A DNA stretch of 6,442 bases, taken from the NCBI GenBank assembly GCA_007127175.1, contig SKZX01000220.1:1-6442 (forward strand), written 5' to 3'. Below are positions 1 through 5,607 of the stretch, piece after piece. The notes beneath the pieces are model-generated. The model was not told the DNA's origin. It did no database searches and saw only the letters and a program-made list of their open reading frames with translations. Position numbers and translations under genes: made by a program. Source of the DNA: Desulfobacterales bacterium. GTDB lineage: Bacteria; Desulfobacterota; Desulfobacteria; Desulfobacterales; Desulfosalsimonadaceae. Each line of letters begins with the position of its first letter. Position 1 is the stretch's first letter.

Positions 1-143
1 AATTGTTTGCGCTGCAGTTCCAACGCGGATTTAATCTCCTGTTCATGCCACTCGGAGACGTACTGCAAACCCAAAAAAATCGCACCGGCACCGATGACGG
101 CGAAAAAAAGAAATCCTGCTATTTTTCCAAGTTTTGTTCCCAT
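1..143 (-). CDS. N-terminus of a membrane-anchored protein of unknown function (cut by window edge)
   Basis: An ATG at 143 opens a frame that runs without a stop to the left edge, giving 47 codons. The protein begins MGTKLGKIAGFLFF: a short basic N-terminus followed by a hydrophobic, Gly/Ala-rich stretch at about residues 8-26. After that it turns polar and charged (SEWHEQEIKSALELQRKQ) and looks helical. This fits a single signal-anchor helix with the rest of the protein outside the cytoplasm, although no cleavage site is obvious. An AGGTGAT Shine-Dalgarno-like sequence (plus strand 155-161) lies about 11 bases before the ATG. The gene starts 68 bases after the gatB stop on the same strand with no convincing terminator between, so co-transcription with gatB is likely. 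Too little is visible to name the family. Confidence 0.6.
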   Translation of the reverse strand, partial: MGTKLGKIAGFLFFAVIGAGAIFLGLQYVSEWHEQEIKSALELQRKQ

Positions 144-211
144 AGTGTTAAAATATCACCTTTTCCGGCGACTATTCAAGGGGAAAACAATCCGCCGGTG
201 TATAAGGTCGG

Positions 212-1642
212 TCAGGAAAAATTTTTCCGGCCCAGAATTTCTGACAGCATCTTCGGGTTCGCCCGGCCCCCTGATTTCTGCATGGTCTGGCCGATGATGA
301 ACCCGGCGGCCTGTTTTTTCCCGGCGCGCAGGTTTGCCACCGCGTCGGGGTTTTCTTCAAGGACGGCGTCCAGGATGGCGGAGAGTTCATCGATGTCCGT
401 AATCTGCCTGAATCCCTTTTCGTCTGCAATCTCTGGCGCTGATTTTGGGGAGGTAAACATCAGGGCCATGAGTTCTTTTGCCTGCTTCGCATTGACCGAT
501 TCGTTTTCAAGAAGCGACAAGAGGCCGGCGGCACGGTCTGCGGAGAGCACCGTATCGGTAATTTCCGCGTTTTGATCTTTAAGGGCGGGGAGCAGTCTCC
601 CGGATATCCATTGGGCCGCCATTCGGGCATTGACGCTGTTTCGGGCCAGGGCTTCGAAATAATCGGCAATATCCCTTTCCGTGCTCATGAGGGCGGCTTC
701 GTCCCCGGTCAAGCCGTATTGAGATGCAAAGCGGGCCTGTTTTTCCGCCGGCATCTCCGGCAGGCGCTGTTTCAGCGCATCCACGCGCGCCGTGTCCATG
801 TGAATTTCCGGCACGGAAGGGTCGGGAATGCAGGGGCCGGCGAACTTCGCCCGCATGGGCGTGGTGACGTTCTTATCCGGGTCCCAGAGCCGGGTGTGCA
901 TGACAACCGGCTGTCCCTCGTTGATCATTTTTTCCTGCCGCTCAATTTCGTAGGCGATGGCATTGCCCACCGCTTTAACGGAATTCATGTTTTTGACTTC
1001 CACCTTTGTAAAAAACGCGTCACTGCCGGCCGGTCGCAGGGAGATATTGGCATCGCATCGCATGGTGCCGCTTTCCATGGAGCATTCCGCGGTTTTCGCG
1101 TACCGGATCCGCGTGCGAAGCGCCCTCAGGAAAGCCATGGCCTCGTGGGGGGTCCGAATATCAGGCTCGGTCACGATCTCAACGAGGGGCGCGCCCGCCC
1201 GGTTGAAATCCACGAGGCTGATCCGCTTCCGGCCGTCTGTTTCATGCACCAGCTTGGCGACATCCTCTTCCATGTGAACGTGGTGGATGCGCAGGCGGCG
1301 GGGTTTGCCGTTTTCATCGGATATATCGACCCATCCCCCGGTTGCCAGCGGCAGGTGATGCTGGGAGAGCTGGTATCCTTTTGGAAGATCCGGGTAATAG
1401 TAGACCTTCTGGTCGAAAGCGCTTCGGGCCGAGAGTTCGCCGTTAAGTGCCAGGCAGGTGAGGGCTGCTTTCTCCAGGGCGTCTTCGCTCAGCTGCACCG
1501 GTGCGCCGGGCAGCCAGATGCAGGTGGGGCAGACATGGGTATTGGCCTTTTCCGTGGCCGTGTTTGCGCAGTCGCAGAACAGCTTTGTGGGGCAATTGAG
1601 CTGGACATGAATTTCCAGCCCGATGACGGCTTCATAGGGCAT
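212..1642 (-). CDS. gatB: Asp-tRNA(Asn)/Glu-tRNA(Gln) amidotransferase subunit B, divergent
   Basis: GatB (476 aa, usual length) phosphorylates the mischarged aminoacyl-tRNA and then amidates it. The start VIGLEIHVQL carries Glu10 and His12. HMEEDVAK (Glu125/126), Lys88 in LPKGYQ and Glu155 in LVEIVTEPD match the residues of the GatB kinase/transamidase centre. A zinc-type CxC...CxxC set is present (Cys33, Cys35, Cys48, Cys51). Motifs SGTMRCDANISLRP and VEVKNMNS are intact. The C-terminal YqeY-like tRNA-binding tail ends with GFIIGQTMQKSGGRANP. Oddly, the normally near-invariant YRYFPEPDLPP segment is replaced by GPCIPDPSVPEI (about residues 269-280), and the PG.LPVLN motif after the zinc site is altered to PGAPVQLS. 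A Shine-Dalgarno AAGGAAG (plus 1652-1658) precedes the ATG. It lies 200 bases after gatA, across a palindromic repeat. The family assignment is secure; the activity level is an inference. Confidence 0.95.
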   Translation of the reverse strand: MPYEAVIGLEIHVQLNCPTKLFCDCANTATEKANTHVCPTCIWLPGAPVQLSEDALEKAALTCLALNGELSARSAFDQKVYYYPDLPKGYQLSQHHLPLATGGWVDISDENGKPRRLRIHHVHMEEDVAKLVHETDGRKRISLVDFNRAGAPLVEIVTEPDIRTPHEAMAFLRALRTRIRYAKTAECSMESGTMRCDANISLRPAGSDAFFTKVEVKNMNSVKAVGNAIAYEIERQEKMINEGQPVVMHTRLWDPDKNVTTPMRAKFAGPCIPDPSVPEIHMDTARVDALKQRLPEMPAEKQARFASQYGLTGDEAALMSTERDIADYFEALARNSVNARMAAQWISGRLLPALKDQNAEITDTVLSADRAAGLLSLLENESVNAKQAKELMALMFTSPKSAPEIADEKGFRQITDIDELSAILDAVLEENPDAVANLRAGKKQAAGFIIGQTMQKSGGRANPKMLSEILGRKNFS

Positions 1643-1719
1643 GGGCCTGTGCTTCCTTTTTAAATAATAAAAATTATTCGTTTTTTAGATATTGATGCAT
1701 TCGTAAAAAGTCGTTTCCA

Positions 1720-1855
1720 GACGGCTTTGAATCACGCCGTGGCGTGACAAGATCCAGGCGCGAGCAATTATTGAATAATTGAGTCACGCCTTTGGCGTGA
1801 TGATATTCTTCAATAATTGCTCGCAACGCAGATATTGGGCTTTTATGAAGCCGTC
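1720..1855. repeat. Nested palindromic (MITE/REP-like) element between gatA and gatB
   Basis: Several inverted repeats are nested here. The outer arms are GACGGCTT (1720-1727) and AAGCCGTC (1848-1855). A perfect 16-base pair is GCGAGCAATTATTGAA (1760-1775) and TTCAATAATTGCTCGC (1809-1824). Two small hairpins share the same arms: TCACGCC-GT-GGCGTGA (1732-1747) and TCACGCC-TTT-GGCGTGA (1784-1800). The sequence just outside the 16-base arms is also partly complementary. No transposase is encoded, so this looks like a non-autonomous mobile palindrome or REP cluster. It fills most of the gatA-gatB gap, and its right outer arm covers the last sense codons of gatA (Thr-Ala-Ser). In the operon transcript it would fold into a large hairpin upstream of gatB. 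The left flank TCGTAAAAAGTCG (1701-1713) may belong to the same repeat. Confidence 0.7.
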
Positions 1856-3075
1856 AGATATTGGGCGGCAAAATTCAGCAGCTTCTCATCTGCAAGGTGG
1901 GGCGCCATGATCTGGAGCCCAAGGTCCCTGTCATCGGTCCGGGTCATGCCCGGAGCGCAAAGGGCCGGCAATCCGAGTACGTTTGCCGGCAGTGCATGGA
2001 CCAGGGCGTCATAGACATCGTCCACGCTTTGGGCGCGGGTTGCATCGAACCCGCTTATGCGCAGCGGCGAGGCGATGAAATCGATGTCTTCGAAAAGGGC
2101 CCCGGTTTTTTGGAAAAGCAGGTTTCGCAGGCGGGCCGCCTGCTCGAACGCCGGGTAATTTTCGAACTGGAAGAATGCGCCCTGGAAAAGGTAGGCCTTG
2201 ATCAGCGTCCCGAATGACGCCTGCCGGGTTTTCAAATACATGTCGTTCCAGTTGTCCGTGTTTGACGCCCTGTGGCCGTAGCGCACCCCGTCATATTTTC
2301 CGGCGCTGGAAGACGCCTCCACGGACCCGATAACCTGGTGAACCGTTCTGAAAAGGTCATAATCAGGGAAAGACACCTCTGTTACCGGTATGCCTTTTTG
2401 GACCAGCCCGGAGACGGTTTTTTCAAAAGCATTTTTGTCCGCTTCGTCCAGCCCGGCAATCTGTTCCGCAATCACACCGACTTTGATCGGCGGTCCCGCT
2501 GTGCCGGAATCCGGGCTTTTGTCGCCTTTTGCCGGAAAAACGGGCAGGTTGTCCCACAGCATGGAGAAATCACGGTCTTCTTTGCCGCTCACGGCGAAAA
2601 GGATCGATGCCACAGCGGCTGGCGTTTCAGCGATCACGCCGATGCACTCCATGGACGGCAACAGGGTGACGGCCCCAAGGTTCGAACAGATGCCGGAACT
2701 GGGTTTGTATCCCCAGGCGCCCGCCATTGCGGCGAGATACCGGATTTCGCCGGCGCTTTCGGTCCCCAGAAAGGCATTGCATTGTTTTTCCCCGATCAGG
2801 CGGTGGGCCGTATCCTTGGTGATGCCGAACCCCAGTTCACTCATTTGGCTCATGCCGGCCAGCCATGCGCCATGGTTTTTCAATCGCTTCACGACCGCAG
2901 CGTCTTCAATGGGCATGAAATTTTCAAGGGCTTTTGACCCAGCATTTGAAGGCTTTCCGGCGACCGGCAGGTTGCCCCGGAGGACCACGCGGAAATCATT
3001 GAGGATGCCCTGCGGGGGCGGCTCACAGGCCGCCGGGTTGAGCTGCCAAAGCAGGTTGTTGGTGTTTTCATTCAT
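1843..3075 (-). CDS. gatA: GatA homologue lacking amidase catalytic residues (probable pseudoenzyme)
   Basis: Family membership is shown by ENFMPIEDAAVVKRLKNHGA, by GYKPSSG followed by LPSMECIGVIAETPAAVASIL, by ASSSAGKYDGVRYGHR (residues 254-269) and by ALPANVLGLPAL (361-372). Normal GatA (about 485 aa) hydrolyses glutamine with a Ser-cisSer-Lys triad and feeds ammonia to GatB. Here the protein is 410 aa. Lys41 in LPVAGKPS may match the catalytic Lys, but the following DN and about eight residues are gone. GK(T/L)NMDEFAMG reads GMSQMSELGFG. The PGGSSGGSAAAVAAG loop with the cis-Ser is missing (residues 85-101). The nucleophile motif DTGGSIRQPA reads ESAGEIRYLA, with Glu110 at the Ser position. 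The frame is uninterrupted and no start codon lies upstream before an in-frame stop, so this is not simple decay. It may act as a scaffold joining GatC and GatB; glutaminase activity is not expected. It follows aspS-gatC by 102 bases. Confidence 0.88.
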   Translation of the reverse strand: MNENTNNLLWQLNPAACEPPPQGILNDFRVVLRGNLPVAGKPSNAGSKALENFMPIEDAAVVKRLKNHGAWLAGMSQMSELGFGITKDTAHRLIGEKQCNAFLGTESAGEIRYLAAMAGAWGYKPSSGICSNLGAVTLLPSMECIGVIAETPAAVASILFAVSGKEDRDFSMLWDNLPVFPAKGDKSPDSGTAGPPIKVGVIAEQIAGLDEADKNAFEKTVSGLVQKGIPVTEVSFPDYDLFRTVHQVIGSVEASSSAGKYDGVRYGHRASNTDNWNDMYLKTRQASFGTLIKAYLFQGAFFQFENYPAFEQAARLRNLLFQKTGALFEDIDFIASPLRISGFDATRAQSVDDVYDALVHALPANVLGLPALCAPGMTRTDDRDLGLQIMAPHLADEKLLNFAAQYLTAS

Positions 3076-3177
3076 ATGATGGGCGATATCCTTGATTGAG
3101 TTAGGCGCCTGTAACCAGAGCCATTGGTTTCGCTCCGGCCTTTCATTTCCCGGTTATGTGTTGTTGCAAACCTGCAA

Positions 3178-5292
3178 TTACTCGATAATATTGGCCACTT
3201 TGAAAAAATCACCCCTGGTTTCAGGGGCATTGGCCAGAAGGCCCCCGTTTGCCGCAGCCGGATGCGTAACCGGCGTTTTTCCCGGGCGCGTCCGGTTTTC
3301 CAGGGCGATGACGGAATACATCGGCGCTGCTTCGCATGGGCGGGCGAGCACCCGTTCGGCAAGGTTCCGGGCCTTTTCCACTGCTTCTGCCATAACCGGT
3401 CGTTCCTGTTCGTCAATGCCGATCCGCGAAACCCATGACAGGGTATCGATGATGTTTTTCTCTTCTGTCTGTGCGATTTTTTCCGCCATGCCGAAATTAA
3501 GCAGCCCCAACTCGTCAAGCTGCTCCCTGCTGACGACCGAGGGCGCTTTGGTCAGGGGGCAGAAGGCGCTCCGGTTCTTGGGAAAGGCGATCACATCCCG
3601 GATCGAAGCCGTGCCCAGCGCCATGGACACCAATCGGTCAATCCCAATGGCGATCCCGCCGTGGGGCGGGGCACCGAATTCCAGGGCCTTCAGGAAGAAT
3701 CCGAATTTTTCGGTCACTTCCTCCCGGGAAAGGCCGAGTGCCGCAAATATTTTTTCCTGGACCTTGAAATTGTCGATGCGGATGCTGCCGCCCCCCACTT
3801 CTTCACCGTTGATAACAATATCATAGGCGCGGGATTTGAGCTGCAGCAGTTCGCTTACGTTTTTCGGGTCAAAATCGGTGCGGTCGGGGGCCGTAAAGGG
3901 GTGGTGCGTGGATGTGACGCCGCCTTCTTCCAGGGGGTCGAAAAGGGGGAAATCGGTCACCCATACCGGGTGCCAGGCATCTTCCGGGATCAATCCGAGC
4001 CGGTTGGCCACGTGCAGCCGGAGTTGCCCCAGAACGCCCGTGGTCAATTCATATGACGGGTCGGCAACGATCATGAGCACATCGCCTTCTTCACACCCGA
4101 ACCGCTCCATCACGGCTGCCTGCTCGGCCTTGCTGAAAAACTGGACGATGTTGGAGTCCAGTCGCCCGTCGGCCACCCGCATCCATGTCATGCCCTTGCC
4201 GCCGAACCCGGGTACGATCTGTTTGGCATATTCGTTCTGCAGCACGTTTTTGCTCAATTCATCCGACTGCCCCTTGACGTTGATGCCGATGATATGCCCG
4301 CCGCGCTTGAGAATCTGCTTGAATATGGAATAGGCGGTATCGGAAAAGATGTCCGTGGCATGGATAAACCGCAGGCCGAAGCGAAGGTCGGGACGGTCCG
4401 AACCGGTCGATGCCATGGCTTCCGCATAGGTTATTTTTGGAAAAGGCCGGGCCAGGGTGATGCCGGTCTCATCAAACATGGCGGCGATGACTTCCTCGAT
4501 GAGCTCACAGATGAAGGATTCGTCGATAAAAGCCGCTTCAATGTCGAGCTGGGTGAATTCCGGCTGCCGGTTCGGCCGCAGGTCCTCGTCCCGGAAGCAC
4601 CGGGCCACCTGGTAGTATCGCTCCATGCCGCTGACCATGAGCAGCTGTTTGAACAGCTGGGGGGACTGGGGCAGGGCGTAAAAGGCCGATTCGTGAACCC
4701 GGCTCGGAACGATGTAGTCCCTGGCGCCTTCGGGCGTGGACCGGGTCAGGTTCGGGGTTTCGATCTCGATGAACCCGTGATCGTCAAGGATACTGCGGGC
4801 CTTTTTGATCATGCGGTGGCGTTTTTTGAGGTTGTCCTGCATGGACGGCCGCCTCAGGTCCAGGTACCGGTACTGGAGACGGAGATCTTCGGCCACGTTG
4901 GCAGGCGTGCTGATGCTGGCGCCGGCGGTCATGGCTTTTTCAGACAGTTGAAAAGGCAGGTGCCGGGATGTGTTCAATATGGTCAGGGATGCCGCCGTCA
5001 CCTCTACATCCCCGGTCGCCAGGGAAGGGTTTTCGGTTCCGGCCTGCCGGCTCACCACGCGCCCCACAACCGAAATACAGTATTCTTCCCTCAGGTGCCG
5101 GGCTGTTTCAAACATCCGGTCTGATCCGGTTTCCTGGAAAACCACCTGGACAATGCCCGTCCAATCCCGCATGTGGATAAAAAGCAGGTCACCGTGGTCC
5201 CGCCGGGCGTCCACCCAGCCTTGCAGGCGTATTTCCCGCCCCTCGTCGTTTCTGCCCACGTGCCCGCAGCAGGTCCTTTCAAGCTGATCCAT
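3178..5292 (-). CDS. aspS-gatC: Aspartyl-tRNA synthetase fused to amidotransferase subunit GatC
   Basis: A 704-residue fusion; bacterial AspRS is usually about 590 aa. Residues 1 to about 598 are class IIb AspRS. They comprise an OB-fold anticodon domain (GWVDARRDHGDLLFIHMRD), motif 1 near 159-190, the QSPQLFKQ loop (209-216), motif 2 (FRDEDLRPNRQPEFTQLDIE), a GAD insertion of about 285-415, and motif 3 (GIAIGIDRL...SIRDVIAFPKN). Residues 611-704 are a full-length GatC ending LLANAPETRGDFFKVANIIE. His33 and Gly85 match residues typical of non-discriminating AspRS, implying Asp-tRNA(Asn) formation in the cytoplasm. I start at ATG 5292, not TTG 5295, because Shine-Dalgarno AAGGGAG (plus 5298-5304) sits five bases before the ATG. 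An internal Met at residue 602 lacks a good ribosome site, so a separate GatC product is not favoured. gatA and gatB follow on the same strand. Confidence 0.95.
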   Translation of the reverse strand: MDQLERTCCGHVGRNDEGREIRLQGWVDARRDHGDLLFIHMRDWTGIVQVVFQETGSDRMFETARHLREEYCISVVGRVVSRQAGTENPSLATGDVEVTAASLTILNTSRHLPFQLSEKAMTAGASISTPANVAEDLRLQYRYLDLRRPSMQDNLKKRHRMIKKARSILDDHGFIEIETPNLTRSTPEGARDYIVPSRVHESAFYALPQSPQLFKQLLMVSGMERYYQVARCFRDEDLRPNRQPEFTQLDIEAAFIDESFICELIEEVIAAMFDETGITLARPFPKITYAEAMASTGSDRPDLRFGLRFIHATDIFSDTAYSIFKQILKRGGHIIGINVKGQSDELSKNVLQNEYAKQIVPGFGGKGMTWMRVADGRLDSNIVQFFSKAEQAAVMERFGCEEGDVLMIVADPSYELTTGVLGQLRLHVANRLGLIPEDAWHPVWVTDFPLFDPLEEGGVTSTHHPFTAPDRTDFDPKNVSELLQLKSRAYDIVINGEEVGGGSIRIDNFKVQEKIFAALGLSREEVTEKFGFFLKALEFGAPPHGGIAIGIDRLVSMALGTASIRDVIAFPKNRSAFCPLTKAPSVVSREQLDELGLLNFGMAEKIAQTEEKNIIDTLSWVSRIGIDEQERPVMAEAVEKARNLAERVLARPCEAAPMYSVIALENRTRPGKTPVTHPAAANGGLLANAPETRGDFFKVANIIE

Positions 5293-5297
5293 CAAGG

Positions 5298-5304
5298 CTC
5301 CCTT
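5298..5304 (-). promoter_or_regulatory. Ribosome binding site of aspS-gatC
   Basis: AAGGGAG on the minus strand stands five bases before ATG 5292 but only two bases before the in-frame TTG at 5295. The spacing selects the ATG as the start. Confidence 0.7.
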
Positions 5305-5329
5305 TTCATTGTATGCCGTTTTTTACGAT

Positions 5330-5357
5330 ATTATGTATTTTTAACGTCTTTACATAA
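5330..5357 (-). promoter_or_regulatory. Possible sigma-70 type promoter for aspS-gatC
   Basis: On the minus strand TTATGT (5357-5352) and CATAAT (5335-5330) are separated by 16 bases within an A/T-rich stretch. This would start transcription about 30 bases before the aspS ATG. The -10 is good but the -35 is poor, so the call is tentative. If it is real, the fusion gene has its own promoter and the stem-loops between 5416 and 5599 lie upstream of its transcript. Confidence 0.3.
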
Positions 5358-5415
5358 TTTCAGAGGCATTTTCAATGAAGGGATCGTTTTTTGATTAATT
5401 TTTTTGTCTGGAGGC

Positions 5416-5456
5416 GCGTGAAGACGGTTTTCGGGGAAACCACCGTAATTTCACGC
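5416..5456. repeat. Nested stem-loop upstream of aspS
   Basis: Stem GCGTGAA (5416-5422)/TTCACGC (5450-5456) continues inward as ACGGT (5424-5428)/ACCGT (5442-5446) and TTT (5429-5431)/AAA (5437-5439), closing on a five-base loop CGGGG. That makes 15 base pairs with small bulges. Neither direction shows a T-run right after the stem, so it is not a standard intrinsic terminator. It could be a structured leader element, a protein site or a repeat. Confidence 0.5.
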
Positions 5457-5521
5457 AAGCGGGATAATGTCTTGGTGGCAGAATTGAATTTTATCCCCCG
5501 GGCCGGCATTTTTAAGCGCCA

Positions 5522-5547
5522 GGGGACAGATTTTCAATCTGTCTCCC
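5522..5547. repeat. Short REP-like palindrome
   Basis: GACAGATT (5525-5532) and AATCTGTC (5536-5543) form a perfect 8-bp stem with loop TTC. GGG (5522-5524) and CCC (5545-5547) can extend it past one bulged T. The GGGGACAGATT edge resembles termini of small dispersed palindromes seen in many proteobacterial genomes. That resemblance is from memory and not searched. Confidence 0.45.
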
Positions 5548-5561
5548 GGATCGACAGGATG

Positions 5562-5599
5562 CCGTCGGCGGCGGTCAAAGAATTTACCGCCGCCGACGG
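5562..5599 (-). terminator. Strong hairpin just after the GAF gene, possible terminator or mRNA stabiliser
   Basis: CCGTCGGCGGCGGT (5562-5575) and ACCGCCGCCGACGG (5586-5599) are perfect 14-base complements around a 10-base loop. The hairpin begins eight bases past the GAF stop codon, the usual place for a terminator. No U-run follows on the minus strand, so intrinsic termination is unproven. It could instead protect the mRNA 3' end or act as a bidirectional barrier. Confidence 0.45.
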
Positions 5600-5607
5600 T
5601 GATGTCG

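Larger units (their letters stand above)
5296..5607. other. 312-base intergenic region between the GAF gene and aspS-gatC
   Basis: No confident gene lies here. It contains, from the aspS side, the ribosome site, an A/T-rich possible promoter, a 15-bp nested stem-loop (5416-5456), a REP-like palindrome (5525-5543) and a 14-bp perfect hairpin (5562-5599). A minus-strand frame in a different phase from the GAF gene stays open down to a TGA at 5453-5451. Its coding status is uncertain. No tRNA was found. Confidence 0.6.

Noticed and set aside
165..198. CCGGCG/CGCCGG inverted repeat after gatB as a terminator
   Set aside because: Only six base pairs around a 22-base loop with no U-run; too weak to call.
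572..1663. Long open frame on the plus strand opposite gatB
   Set aside because: It is antisense to a clearly recognised GatB and reflects the codon bias of the G/C-rich gene. The translation has no recognisable domains.
1843..3075. gatA as a sequencing-damaged or decaying pseudogene
   Set aside because: The frame is open over 410 codons, conserved structural motifs persist to the C-terminus, and the losses are clean in-frame deletions and substitutions in the active site. Decay cannot be fully excluded without relatives.
2272..3079. Overlapping plus-strand open frames opposite gatA
   Set aside because: Antisense to a recognisable GatA family protein. No ribosome sites or domains.
3178..3489. 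Separately initiated gatC from the internal ATG at 3489
   Set aside because: No Shine-Dalgarno sequence stands at proper spacing before this ATG, and there is no stop between the two domains. The fusion is the simpler reading.
4294..5124. Long plus-strand open frame opposite aspS
   Set aside because: It is antisense to conserved AspRS motifs and shows no family resemblance; a shadow frame.
5500..5560. tRNA-like anticodon arm (ACAGA-TTTTCAA-TCTGT)
   Set aside because: The loop could hold a UUC anticodon, but no acceptor stem, D arm or T arm (no GGTTCGA) can be built around it.
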